Source: Alkanindiges sp. (GTDB lineage: Bacteria > Pseudomonadota > Gammaproteobacteria > Pseudomonadales > Moraxellaceae). Taken from it: DNA of 9,148 bases. The stretch is taken from the NCBI GenBank assembly GCA_030152125.1, contig JASLIR010000407.1:1-9148 (forward strand), read 5' to 3'. A program made the position numbers and the translations under genes. The first letter of the stretch is position 1; the number at the start of each line of letters is the position of its first letter. The notes under the pieces were generated by a model. That model was given only the letters and a program-made list of their open reading frames with translations, was not told where the DNA came from and ran no database searches. This document shows, one piece after another, positions 1 to 6,912 of this stretch.

Positions 1-42
1 GTAGAAATTATGATTTTTTGAGGCATAATGTGTTGAAAAATA

Positions 43-64
43 TTTTATTCACTTTTTATTCACT
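43..64. repeat. Perfect 11-bp tandem repeat upstream of pgk
   Basis: TTTTATTCACT occurs twice back to back (43-53 and 54-64). The second copy runs into a 6-bp dyad, TCACTT-GGA-AAGTGA, at 60-74. The surrounding 130 bases are very AT-rich. An 11-base period is about one helical turn, so a protein could bind both copies on the same face of the DNA, but a chance duplication is equally possible. I found no convincing -35/-10 pair for pgk in bases 1-167. The sequence shows the repeat; any regulatory role is inference. Confidence 0.5.
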
Positions 65-167
65 TGGAAAGTGATGTTTTTGAAAATTTGCTGTGATGCT
101 ATCCCTTTTTTAGGTGTTTTGCTTTAATATTCGCCGTCAGAAATTTGGTAACCAGATGAGACTGAGC

Positions 168-1358
168 ATGAGCTTTCAACGAATGACCGACCTTGACCTG
201 CAGGGTAAACGTGTTTTGATTCGTGAAGATTTAAACGTTCCGGTAAAAAATGGGCAAATTAGCAGCGATGCGCGTTTGCGTGCAGCCTTACCAACCATTC
301 AGCAGGCGCTGAAACAGGGTGCTGCCGTGATTGTATGCTCTCATCTTGGCCGTCCGGTAGAGGGCGAGCCAAAGCCTGAGCAATCCCTGGCCCCGATTGC
401 TGCCTATTTGTCTGATGCGCTGGGTCAAACCGTAGCGCTGAAAACTGATTATCTGAATGGTGTTGAAGTGCAGGCGGGTCAGGTAGTCCTGCTGGAAAAT
501 GTGCGCTTTAATAAAGGCGAAAAGAAAAATAGCCCTGAATTGTCCCAGCAATACGCAGCATTGTGTGATGTGTTTGTGATGGATGCTTTTGGTACTGCAC
601 ACCGTGCAGAAGCCTCTACCGAAGGTGTGGCCCGTTATGCTAAAGTAGCCGCTGCCGGTCCGTTACTGGCTGCCGAACTGGATGCACTGGGCCGTGCCAT
701 GCAGTCACCACAAAGCCCGATGGTAGCGATTGTGGCAGGCTCCAAGGTATCTACCAAACTGGATGTATTAAATTCGCTGTCCACCATTTGTCATCAGCTG
801 ATTGTTGGTGGTGGAATAGCCAATACCTTTTTGGCTGCAGCTGGCTATAATGTCGGCAAGTCGCTGGTGGAAGCAGACCTGGTTGATACTGCCCGTGCCA
901 TTGCAGCCAAAGTAAGTGTGCCCTTACCTACCGATGTGGTGGTGGCGGATGCAACCGTGATTGGTGATGACTTTATGGCCTTTGTTGCGCAAAGCACACC
1001 AGTGATTAAGCAGGTTGCAGAAATTGCTGAAAATGATATGATTCTGGACATTGGTCCGGATACCGCAAAAGTGTTTGCCGGTTTGCTTGCGCAAGCCAGA
1101 ACAATTTTGTGGAATGGTCCTGTTGGGGTGTTTGAGGTTGATGCGTTTGGTCATGGTACACAAACGCTGGCCCAGGCCATTGCCAACAGCGAAGGATTCT
1201 CTATTGCAGGGGGTGGTGATACACTTGCTGCGATAGATAAGTATGCAGTAACCGAAAAAATCGGTTATATTTCAACTGGTGGTGGGGCGTTCCTTGAGTT
1301 TGTTGAGGGCAAGACACTGCCGGCTGTTGCTGTGTTGTATGAGCGCGCATTAGCGTGA
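168..1358 (+). CDS. pgk: Phosphoglycerate kinase
   Basis: Cytosolic enzyme that interconverts 1,3-bisphosphoglycerate + ADP and 3-phosphoglycerate + ATP, in the lower part of glycolysis and gluconeogenesis. The 396-residue product has the usual length of the bacterial monomeric enzyme. Family motifs appear in order: substrate-binding RxDLNVP at residues 19-25, SHLGRP at 58-63, [28 protein letters not shown], the nucleotide-site DIGPDT near 294-299, WNGPVGVFE from 315, GGGDT at 348-352 and STGGGAFLE near the C terminus. The start at ATG 168 ([11 protein letters not shown]) is chosen because homologous proteins begin there. The frame stays open upstream to a GTG at 114, with an ATG at 156, but those extra residues do not look like Pgk. 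The Shine-Dalgarno sequence is weak (GAG at 158-160). The gene is first in a plus-strand run followed 52 bases later by a lipoprotein gene and then by fba. No hairpin terminator separates it from the lipoprotein gene, so read-through is likely. Confidence 0.97.
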   Translation: MSFQRMTDLDLQGKRVLIREDLNVPVKNGQISSDARLRAALPTIQQALKQGAAVIVCSHLGRPVEGEPKPEQSLAPIAAYLSDALGQTVALKTDYLNGVEVQAGQVVLLENVRFNKGEKKNSPELSQQYAALCDVFVMDAFGTAHRAEASTEGVARYAKVAAAGPLLAAELDALGRAMQSPQSPMVAIVAGSKVSTKLDVLNSLSTICHQLIVGGGIANTFLAAAGYNVGKSLVEADLVDTARAIAAKVSVPLPTDVVVADATVIGDDFMAFVAQSTPVIKQVAEIAENDMILDIGPDTAKVFAGLLAQARTILWNGPVGVFEVDAFGHGTQTLAQAIANSEGFSIAGGGDTLAAIDKYAVTEKIGYISTGGGAFLEFVEGKTLPAVAVLYERALA

Positions 1359-1410
1359 TTCGTGCAAGTTATTATTGTGGTTAATTTTTTTTTAAATGTG
1401 AGATGCCAAG

Positions 1411-1692
1411 ATGAACTCTAAATTAGTTGCTGCTTTACTGTTAAGCCTGCCTTTAACTCTGGCTGCTTGTAGCAAGAAAGAAGAAGCTCCTGCTGCTGAA
1501 GCTGCTGCTGTAGAAGCTCCTGCTGCTGAAGCTGCTGCTCCTGCTGCTGAAGCAGCTGCTCCAGCTGCTGACGCTGCTGCTCCAGCTGCTGACGCTGCTG
1601 CTGCTCCAGCTGACGCTGCTGCTGCTCCAGCTGCTGACGCCGCTGCTGCTCCAGCTGCTGACGCTGCTGCTGCTCCAGCTGCTGCTCACTAA
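1411..1692 (+). CDS. Small Ala/Pro/acidic-repeat lipoprotein
   Basis: Predicted lipoprotein of 93 residues with no assigned function. Residues 1-19 form a lipoprotein signal peptide (basic K4, hydrophobic core, lipobox LAAC with lipidated Cys20). Ser at +2 rather than Asp predicts sorting to the outer membrane. After SKKEE the mature chain is almost only Ala, Pro, Glu and Asp, with prolines at 27, 37, 44, 51, 58, 66, 73, 81 and 89, each about three residues before an acidic residue, ending in AAAH. Such a chain should be extended or partly helical and negatively charged, possibly a spacer between membrane and cell wall; that is inference. There is no catalytic domain. The start is supported by the signal peptide and by GAG at 1400-1402. 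It lies between pgk and fba, with its own 3' hairpin and terminator. The reverse frame is also open (Ser/Trp-rich) only because of the GCT-rich repeat. I recall similar Ala-rich lipoproteins at this place in Acinetobacter, but cannot verify it here. Confidence 0.88.
   Translation: MNSKLVAALLLSLPLTLAACSKKEEAPAAEAAAVEAPAAEAAAPAAEAAAPAADAAAPAADAAAAPADAAAAPAADAAAAPAADAAAAPAAAH
1486..1689 (+). repeat. Coding tandem repeat, 21/24-base units, in lipoprotein gene
   Basis: Degenerate tandem repeat made of GCT codons interrupted by one Pro and one acidic codon per unit. Two blocks are visible. The first, to about 1551, uses CCT for Pro and GAA for the acid. The second, from 1561, uses CCA and GAC. A lone GCA codon at 1552-1554 lies near the junction. 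In the second block the unit length alternates between 21 bases (one Pro every 7 residues) and 24 bases (every 8), from a gain or loss of one GCT. All length changes keep the frame. This pattern fits expansion by slippage or unequal recombination. Confidence 0.9.
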
Positions 1693-1706
1693 TTTGCCTA
1701 AATTGT

Positions 1707-1726
1707 CTGGTAGCTTCGGCTACCAG
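1707..1726 (+). other. 8-bp UUCG tetraloop hairpin after lipoprotein gene
   Basis: CTGGTAGC (1707-1714) pairs perfectly with GCTACCAG (1719-1726) around a TTCG loop, a very stable RNA tetraloop. It lies 14 bases past the lipoprotein stop and has no T-run after it, so it is not itself an intrinsic terminator. With the terminator 24 bases downstream it makes a two-hairpin 3' UTR that would protect the message from 3' exonucleases. Confidence 0.75.
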
Positions 1727-1750
1727 TCAATTATTGTGCAGATTTGTAAG

Positions 1751-1778
1751 AAATCCTCGTTTTTACGAGGATTTTTTT
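1751..1778 (+). terminator. Intrinsic terminator after lipoprotein gene
   Basis: AAATCCTCGT (1751-1760) and ACGAGGATTT (1765-1774) form a perfect 10-bp stem with a TTTT loop. T residues continue without break to 1778, giving seven in a row from 1772. It ends the pgk-lipoprotein transcript before fba and implies that fba has its own promoter or relies on read-through. Confidence 0.92.
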
Positions 1779-1811
1779 ATGCTCTTTATTTTTTTGCAGC
1801 ATTTCACAGGT

Positions 1812-1817
1812 TAGAAT
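1812..1817 (+). promoter_or_regulatory. Possible -10 box for fba
   Basis: TAGAAT matches the sigma-70 -10 consensus at five of six positions and lies 25 bases before the fba start, just downstream of the terminator at 1751-1778. The region where a -35 would sit is a T-run (1788-1795) and is a poor match, so the promoter is tentative. A promoter is expected here because the terminator isolates fba. Confidence 0.35.
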
Positions 1818-1841
1818 AAGCGCAATTTTTCGGAGGATATC

Positions 1842-2882
1842 ATGGCACTGATTTCAATGCGCCAGCTGCTAGACCACGCGGCTGAATATAATTACGGCGT
1901 ACCAGCGTTCAACGTGAATAACCTTGAACAAATGCGTGCCATTATGCTGGCTGCCGACCAGACCAATTCTCCCGTAATTGTTCAGGCCAGTGCGGGTGCC
2001 CGTAAATATGCCGGTTCTTCTTTTTTGCGTCATATGATTCTGGCGGCCATTGAAGAGTGGCCACATATTCCTGTTGTGATGCATCAGGATCACGGTACCA
2101 GCCCGGCTGTATGCCAGCGCTCCATTCAACTGGGCTTTAGCTCGGTGATGATGGATGGGTCATTGGCTGAAGATGGTAAAACCCCAACCGACTATGACTA
2201 TAACGTGCATGTAACCCGTGAAACTGTAGCCCTGGCGCACGCTTGTGGTGTATCGGTAGAAGGTGAAATTGGTTGCCTGGGTAGCCTTGAAACCGGTATG
2301 GCGGGTGAAGAAGACGGTATTGGTGCCGAAGGTGTACTGGATCATTCCCAGTTACTGACAGACCCTGAAGAAGCTGCGCGTTTTGTGGCGGATACCAACG
2401 TGGATGCACTGGCGATTGCGATTGGTACCAGCCATGGGGCGTACAAGTTTACCCGTCCACCAACGGGCGATATTCTGGCCATTGAGCGCATCAAGGAAAT
2501 TCATGCGCGTATCCCGAATACCCATCTGGTGATGCATGGTTCCAGCTCGGTACCACAGGACTGGCTGGCAATCATTAACGAATATGGCGGTAACATCAAG
2601 GAAACTTATGGTGTGCCGGTAGAACAGATCGTTGAAGCGATCAAGCACGGTGTACGTAAGGTAAATATTGATACCGACCTGCGTTTGGCTTCTACTGGTG
2701 CCATGCGTCGTGAGATGGCCAAGAATCCTGCCGAGTTTGATCCGCGCAAGTTCTTTGCCAAAACCATTACCGCCATGCAGGATATTTGTGTGGCGCGTTA
2801 TGAAGCCTTTGGTACTGCCGGTAATGCCAGCAAAATCAACCCGGTTTCCCTGGAAAAAATGGTTGAACGCTACAAGAAGTAA
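1842..2882 (+). CDS. fba: Fructose-bisphosphate aldolase, class II (Calvin-cycle subtype)
   Basis: Zinc-dependent aldolase that splits or forms fructose 1,6-bisphosphate from glyceraldehyde 3-phosphate and dihydroxyacetone phosphate in the cytosol. The 346 residues match the usual length of the class IIA Calvin-type (cbbA-like) subgroup. Visible features: N-terminal [18 protein letters not shown] with catalytic Asp83 and zinc ligand His84, [15 protein letters not shown] with His198, MHGSSSVP with His232, and the phosphate-binding KVNIDTDLR stretch. The start is well supported by GGAGG at 1832-1836, six bases from ATG. The gene follows pgk and the lipoprotein gene on the same strand and is insulated by terminators on both sides. 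'Calvin subtype' names a sequence subgroup common in non-autotrophic proteobacteria; nothing here indicates carbon fixation. The enzyme probably works mainly in gluconeogenesis if the host is a Moraxellaceae member, which often lack a complete Embden-Meyerhof route. That last point is inference. Confidence 0.97.
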   Translation: MALISMRQLLDHAAEYNYGVPAFNVNNLEQMRAIMLAADQTNSPVIVQASAGARKYAGSSFLRHMILAAIEEWPHIPVVMHQDHGTSPAVCQRSIQLGFSSVMMDGSLAEDGKTPTDYDYNVHVTRETVALAHACGVSVEGEIGCLGSLETGMAGEEDGIGAEGVLDHSQLLTDPEEAARFVADTNVDALAIAIGTSHGAYKFTRPPTGDILAIERIKEIHARIPNTHLVMHGSSSVPQDWLAIINEYGGNIKETYGVPVEQIVEAIKHGVRKVNIDTDLRLASTGAMRREMAKNPAEFDPRKFFAKTITAMQDICVARYEAFGTAGNASKINPVSLEKMVERYKK

Positions 2883-2907
2883 TTTTAAGTTTTTGTTGTG
2901 AGTCAAA

Positions 2908-2946
2908 AAAAACCGCAGTAGACCTGAAATAGTCACTGCGGTTTTT
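2908..2946. terminator. Bidirectional terminator between fba and radA
   Basis: AAAAACCGCAGT (2908-2919) pairs perfectly with ACTGCGGTTTTT (2935-2946), a 12-bp stem around 15 bases. Within the loop GAC (2921-2923) can add three more pairs with GTC (2932-2934). The A-run on one side and the T-run on the other make it functional for both fba (plus) and radA (minus), which converge here. Confidence 0.9.
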
Positions 2947-2964
2947 GTTTTGGGAAGGGAGCCT

Positions 2965-4371
2965 TTATTCCACCAGTGACATGGCAGCATCCAGGGCTTC
3001 ATGCAGCCGGCCGACGGCAATGACTTCCATGCCATCCACATTTTGTCGCGGGGCATTGCCACGTGGCACAATGGCAGTTTTAAAGCCATGCTTGGCGGCT
3101 TCCTTTAAGCGCTCCTGACCGTTGGGCACCGGGCGGATTTCCCCAGATAAGCCAACCTCGCCAAATACTGCTAACTGCTGGGGCAGTGCCTTGCCACGCA
3201 GGCTGGAGGCGCAGGCCAGCAGCACCGCCAGGTCAGAACCGGTTTCCAGTACCTTCACACCGCCGACCACATTGACAAATACATCCTGTCCGGTAGTTTG
3301 TACACCACCGTGGCGGTGCATTACAGCCAGCAGCATGGCCAGGCGGTTCTGGTCCAGCCCCAGTGCTACGCGGCGTGGTTGACCTTGAGCATCATCCACC
3401 AAGGCCTGTACTTCCACCAGCAAGGGGCGGGTGCCCTCACGGCTGACCATTACAATACTGCCGGGAATTGCCTCGTCATACCTGCTGAGGAAAATAGCCG
3501 AGGGATTGGCGACTTCGCGCAGGCCACGATCGGTCATGGCAAACACGCCCAGTTCATTTACGGCGCCAAAGCGGTTTTTCACCGCACGGATCATACGGAA
3601 GCGTGAGTCGGACTCACCCTCAAAGTACAGTACGCAATCTACCATGTGTTCCAGCACACGCGGACCAGCCAGTGCGCCTTCCTTGGTGACATGGCCGACC
3701 AGAAACAGCGCGGTGCCGCTATTTTTGGCATAGCGGGTAAGCAGGGCGGCGGATTCGCGAATCTGTGCCACGCCACCGGGTGCGGATTGCAAGGTTTCGG
3801 TATATAAGGTCTGAATGGAGTCCAGCACGGCAACGGCGGGTTTTTCTTTGGCCAGCGTGGCGCAAATGGTTTCCACGCAGGTTTCTGCCATCACACTCAG
3901 TTGATGGGTAGGTAGTTCCAGACGCTGCGCGCGCAGGGCCACCTGAGACAGAGACTCTTCACCGGTTATATACAGGGCACGGGTTTTCTGGCTATCGTGA
4001 TGCTCGGCCATATGCGTCAGGGTTTGCAGCAGGATAGTGGACTTGCCGATACCGGGGTCACCACCAATCAGTACCACCGAGCCTTCCACCAGCCCACCAC
4101 CCAGTACACGGTCAAATTCACTGATTCCGGTATGCAGGCGGGTTTCCTTGCTGACATTGATGGCATTCAGTTTGGTCACCTGGCTGGCTTGTCCGGCATA
4201 GCCATTGGAAAAGCTGCCTGCACTGCCTAATTTGCCGCGATGGGTCGATGCAGGCTCTATTTTGGCCTCTATCAGTGCATTCCATTCGCCACAATCACTG
4301 CATTGCCCCGACCACTTGGGGTGGCTGGTGCCACAGTGCTGGCAGGTGTAAACCGTTTTTGCTTTGCTCAT
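2965..4371 (-). CDS. radA: DNA repair/recombination ATPase RadA (Sms)
   Basis: RecA-like ATPase that processes recombination intermediates and promotes branch migration; in naturally competent bacteria it also helps integrate transforming DNA. The 468 residues are near the usual family length. Domains in order: N-terminal zinc finger with Cys10-x2-Cys13 and Cys24-x2-Cys27; RecA-like core with Walker A GDPGIGKST (104-112), Walker B-like AVLDSIQ (181-187) and the RadA-specific KNRFG motif (265-269); and a C-terminal Lon-protease-like domain with FGEVGLSGEIRPV, which in RadA proteins is a scaffold rather than a protease. All key residues are present. The ATG at 4371 puts the zinc finger at the expected distance from the start, although the only purine-rich stretch upstream (AAGGG) almost touches the ATG, a poor Shine-Dalgarno spacing. 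The gene is divergent from cycA and convergent with fba, and appears monocistronic. No confident promoter was found. Confidence 0.97.
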   Translation of the reverse strand: MSKAKTVYTCQHCGTSHPKWSGQCSDCGEWNALIEAKIEPASTHRGKLGSAGSFSNGYAGQASQVTKLNAINVSKETRLHTGISEFDRVLGGGLVEGSVVLIGGDPGIGKSTILLQTLTHMAEHHDSQKTRALYITGEESLSQVALRAQRLELPTHQLSVMAETCVETICATLAKEKPAVAVLDSIQTLYTETLQSAPGGVAQIRESAALLTRYAKNSGTALFLVGHVTKEGALAGPRVLEHMVDCVLYFEGESDSRFRMIRAVKNRFGAVNELGVFAMTDRGLREVANPSAIFLSRYDEAIPGSIVMVSREGTRPLLVEVQALVDDAQGQPRRVALGLDQNRLAMLLAVMHRHGGVQTTGQDVFVNVVGGVKVLETGSDLAVLLACASSLRGKALPQQLAVFGEVGLSGEIRPVPNGQERLKEAAKHGFKTAIVPRGNAPRQNVDGMEVIAVGRLHEALDAAMSLVE

Positions 4372-4530
4372 CCCTTATTCAACTGCTTGCGAGGAGGGCA
4401 TCAGTTTACTTTTTTTTGCAGGTGAATAGTTTATTTTTGCCAAATTGTACGACATGAAATGGCGCGCTACACCTAAATGGAGTATGTTAGCGGCATGCTG
4501 AATCCGGCATAACAACAAGATTACGCAGCG

Positions 4531-4614
4531 CTAAAGCAAGGATCACAACCCGCAAGGGAATGAGGTAACACAGGTTTCCTGTTGTGATTTGGGAATATAT
4601 CTTGCTTTAGTTTT
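4531..4614 (+). promoter_or_regulatory. Nested inverted repeats in cycA leader: possible structured RNA or attenuator
   Basis: Outer arms CTAAAGCAAG (4531-4540) and CTTGCTTTAG (4601-4610) are perfect complements. Inner arms ATCACAAC (4542-4549) and GTTGTGAT (4581-4588) are also perfect. Inside them lie a CCC-GCAA-GGG mini-hairpin with a GNRA-type loop (4549-4558) and CAGG-TTT-CCTG (4571-4581). The parts can form a three-way junction, with a 12-base unpaired strand at 4589-4600. The last base of the inner stem (C4549-G4581) competes with the mini-hairpins. Four T residues (4611-4614) follow the outer arm, like a weak terminator. The cycA Shine-Dalgarno begins about 20 bases after the outer arm. 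It does not match riboswitch consensus sequences I know, including glycine. A protein-binding dyad or a degenerate short repeat element is the alternative. The pairing is seen; the function is inference. Confidence 0.45.
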
Positions 4615-4642
4615 GGCACAAATACGGGTAGGAAAATACTTC

Positions 4643-6061
4643 ATGACCGCTCACGATCATACGCAGGGTCATCTGCCAGATAATCCAGACCATTTACAAC
4701 GCAAACTGTCCAACCGGCATTTACAGTTAATTGCCATCGGTGGGGCGATTGGGACAGGTTTGTTTATGGGCTCTGGTAAAACCATCAGCCTGGCAGGGCC
4801 ATCCATTTTATTTATTTACATGATTATTGGCTTTATGGTGTTCTTCGTGATGAGGGCACTGGGGGAGCTGTTACTGTCCAACCTGCAATACAAGTCATTT
4901 ATTGACCTGGCCTATGATTATCTGGGCCCTTGGGCAGGTTTTTTTACCGGCTGGACCTACTGGCTATGCTGGGTCACCATCGGTATTGCCGACTTGACCG
5001 CAATTGTAAATTACCTGGGCTTCTGGTTACCTGATGGCATGCAGTTTACCCCCTTGGGAGGGGCTTCCATCAGCGCAGGTTGTGTACTGTTCCTGCTGGG
5101 GCTGAACTTACTGACGGTCAAGCTGTTTGGCGAGGTTGAGTTCTGGTTTGCCCTGATCAAGATTATTGCCATTGTGGCCCTGATTGGTGCGGGCTTATGG
5201 ATGGTGACGACTGCATTTACATCGCCCTCAGGCAGTGTGGCATCCCTGTCCAACATCTGGAGTCATGGCGGCATGTTCCCCAATGGTTTAACCGGCTTTT
5301 TAGCGGGTTTCCAGATTGCCATTTTTGCCTTTGTGGGTATTGAACTGGTGGGAACCACCGCTGCAGAAACTAAAGACCCTGAGCGCAATTTGCCCAAGGC
5401 TATTAATGCCATTCCTATCCGTGTAATCCTGTTTTATGTGCTGGCACTGACTGTTGTCATGTCAGTTACCCCCTGGACGCAGGTAGTGGCGGACAAGAGC
5501 CCATTTGTGGAACTGTTCCTGCTGGCCGGTATTCCCACTGCTGCTATTGTGATGAACCTGGTGGTGCTGTCCTCGGTCATGTCCTCCATGAACAGCGGCG
5601 TATTTTCTACCAGCCGTATGCTGTTTGGCCTGGCTAAAGATCAGCAGGCTCCCGGCATGTTCGCCAAACTGTCCAAAGCGGCTGTGCCATCCAATGGTTT
5701 GATTTTCTCCTGCCTGTGCATTATGGGTGGTTCGCTATTGCAGTATTTTGTGCCAAACACCATTGAGGCCTTTACGCTGGCTACCACGCTTTCTACCATT
5801 CTGTTTATTTGTGTGTGGATTGTGGTACTACTATCCTATATTCAATACCGCAAAACCCGTCCGGAACTGCATGCTGCTTCCAAATTTAAAATGCCGGGTG
5901 GCGTAGGTATGGCCTATATAGTGATCGTTTTCTTTATCTTTACGGTTGCTATTCTGGCACTGGAAAAGGATACCTTACAGTCGCTGATTATTAGCCCGGT
6001 CTGGCTGGTGATTTTGCTGATTGGTTATTACTTTAAAAAGAAGAATGACCAAGCCAGTTAA
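4643..6061 (+). CDS. cycA: D-serine/D-alanine/glycine permease CycA
   Basis: Inner-membrane proton symporter of the amino acid-polyamine-organocation superfamily (AAT family) that imports glycine, D-alanine and D-serine, and the analogue D-cycloserine. The 472-residue product begins with a hydrophilic tail and RKLSNRHLQLIAIGGAIG, then the helix-1 substrate-site motif GGAIGTGLFMGSG (33-45) and ELLLSNLQYKSF. The loop GTTAAETKDP (237-246) and VFSTSRMLFGLA further on, with hydrophobic segments throughout, fit 12 membrane helices and end in a short basic KKKN tail. The match to E. coli CycA as I recall it extends along nearly the whole chain, which sets it apart from ProY, AroP or GabP. The start at ATG 4643 is chosen for AGGA at 4630-4633 with good spacing and for agreement with the family; the frame is open upstream to a TTG at 4589, which lies inside the leader structure. 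The gene is monocistronic, divergent from radA, and ends in a terminator. The inverted repeats just upstream suggest leader-mediated control. Confidence 0.93.
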   Translation: MTAHDHTQGHLPDNPDHLQRKLSNRHLQLIAIGGAIGTGLFMGSGKTISLAGPSILFIYMIIGFMVFFVMRALGELLLSNLQYKSFIDLAYDYLGPWAGFFTGWTYWLCWVTIGIADLTAIVNYLGFWLPDGMQFTPLGGASISAGCVLFLLGLNLLTVKLFGEVEFWFALIKIIAIVALIGAGLWMVTTAFTSPSGSVASLSNIWSHGGMFPNGLTGFLAGFQIAIFAFVGIELVGTTAAETKDPERNLPKAINAIPIRVILFYVLALTVVMSVTPWTQVVADKSPFVELFLLAGIPTAAIVMNLVVLSSVMSSMNSGVFSTSRMLFGLAKDQQAPGMFAKLSKAAVPSNGLIFSCLCIMGGSLLQYFVPNTIEAFTLATTLSTILFICVWIVVLLSYIQYRKTRPELHAASKFKMPGGVGMAYIVIVFFIFTVAILALEKDTLQSLIISPVWLVILLIGYYFKKKNDQAS

Positions 6062-6078
6062 TTGCTGATGCATGCCTG

Positions 6079-6111
6079 TTAAAAAACCGCCAGAGATTGG
6101 CGGTTTTTTAA
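6079..6111. terminator. Bidirectional terminator between cycA and ugpQ
   Basis: TTAAAAAACCGCCA (6079-6092) pairs with TGGCGGTTTTTTAA (6098-6111), a 14-bp stem with a five-base loop GAGAT. A-run and T-run arms allow termination in both directions, serving cycA (plus) and the adenosyltransferase-phosphodiesterase unit (minus). Its AAACCGC core resembles that of the terminator between fba and radA. Confidence 0.92.
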
Positions 6112-6141
6112 TGGATATCGGGCAATGGGAAATAAGCTGTG

Positions 6142-6873
6142 TTACAGGTGAAGTTCGCTAATACCCGCTTTTAGCATGGTGGTTGGTACATCACTAATCA
6201 GGCCATCAATGCCCCAACTTGCCAACTGGCGAGCGCGTTCTACATCATTCACCGTCCACACGCTGCATTTAAAACCGGCATGTTTGATTTTATCCACCAG
6301 TTCATGCGTGGTCAGTGCATCCTTTAAGCCAATACGGCTACAGCCATATTGCCGGGCGATTGGAATAATTGCTTCCCCAAGAGGAATTTCAACCAGCAGG
6401 CCCCTGTTAAATGTACTGTTTAACTGATGCAGTGCATCCAGTACCTGCAAGTCAAAGGAAGTAATGGTCACACGGTCTTCCCAGCCTTTTAGGGCAGTAT
6501 GCAGTTGCTGTACGATCAGTTGCGCTTCCTTTGCATCGGTTACAGCTTTTACTTCCACTTCAATATGTTCAAAATGCCGGATTAAATGCAGCACCTGAGC
6601 CAGCAGCGGGGTAGGCTCGGCCTGTTGCCACTTGTCCCAGCCCACCCGGTTATCAGTCTGAATCAGCTGGTCAGCCGCTGTTTGCTGTACCAGCTGGTCA
6701 CGTCCTGTGGTTCTTAAAAAGTTATGATCATGAATCACGGCTAACTGGTGATCCAGCAATAAACGCACGTCAAACTCCACCGCTTTTAGGCCTAGATGAA
6801 CAATGTGCTGAAAGCCACCCAACGTGTTTTCCGGTGCTTCATTACGCGCGCCACGATGACCAATTAACTGCAT
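6142..6873 (-). CDS. ugpQ: Glycerophosphodiester phosphodiesterase, cytosolic
   Basis: Hydrolyses deacylated phospholipids (glycerophosphodiesters) to glycerol 3-phosphate and an alcohol, feeding phospholipid turnover or phosphate salvage. The 243 residues form a single GDPD TIM barrel of normal size. The N terminus carries the catalytic HRG (His6, Arg7), APENT with Glu15, VEFDV with metal ligands Glu33 and Asp35, and VIHDH with His48. The C terminus has VWTVND and GIDGLISDVPT, also typical. There is no signal peptide, so it is cytosolic like UgpQ rather than periplasmic like GlpQ. Start: GAGGAG at 6882-6887 on the minus strand, about eight bases before ATG. It lies 39 bases downstream of the adenosyltransferase gene with no terminator between, so the two are probably co-transcribed; no functional link between them is obvious. 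The exact substrate is unknown. Confidence 0.93.
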   Translation of the reverse strand: MQLIGHRGARNEAPENTLGGFQHIVHLGLKAVEFDVRLLLDHQLAVIHDHNFLRTTGRDQLVQQTAADQLIQTDNRVGWDKWQQAEPTPLLAQVLHLIRHFEHIEVEVKAVTDAKEAQLIVQQLHTALKGWEDRVTITSFDLQVLDALHQLNSTFNRGLLVEIPLGEAIIPIARQYGCSRIGLKDALTTHELVDKIKHAGFKCSVWTVNDVERARQLASWGIDGLISDVPTTMLKAGISELHL

Positions 6874-6912
6874 TCAATCTGCTCCTCAAGCCAGCTATTA
6901 TTTTAATATGTT

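Noticed and set aside
114..167. N-terminal extension of Pgk from a GTG start
   Set aside because: The extra 18 residues do not resemble Pgk, and ATG 168 gives the expected N terminus.
1453..1689. Minus-strand Ser/Trp-rich open frame opposite the lipoprotein gene
   Set aside because: It is the complement of the GCT/CCA repeat read as AGC/TGG; the plus strand has a clear signal peptide and lipobox.
1486..1689. Possible CRISPR-like or intergenic repeat array
   Set aside because: The repeats are contiguous, lack unique spacers, keep a single reading frame and lie wholly inside a gene.
2352..3089. Long minus-strand open frame (245 codons) antisense to the fba 3' half and running into radA
   Set aside because: It overlaps two well-supported genes in other frames, spans the bidirectional terminator and shows no recognisable domain; a shadow frame.
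4454..4501. 15-codon open frame upstream of the cycA leader structure, a potential leader peptide
   Set aside because: No Shine-Dalgarno sequence and no run of Gly, Ala or Ser codons that would suggest translation-coupled attenuation.
4531..4610. Small transposable element (MITE) with 10-bp terminal inverted repeats
   Set aside because: No target-site duplication flanks the arms, and only one copy is present in the window; not excluded genome-wide.
4531..4614. Glycine, TPP or SAM riboswitch before cycA
   Set aside because: The conserved core sequences of these classes as I recall them are absent; kept only as an unclassified structure.
4589..4642. N-terminal extension of CycA from a TTG start
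   Set aside because: The TTG lies within the inverted-repeat leader and lacks a ribosome site, whereas ATG 4643 has AGGA at good spacing.
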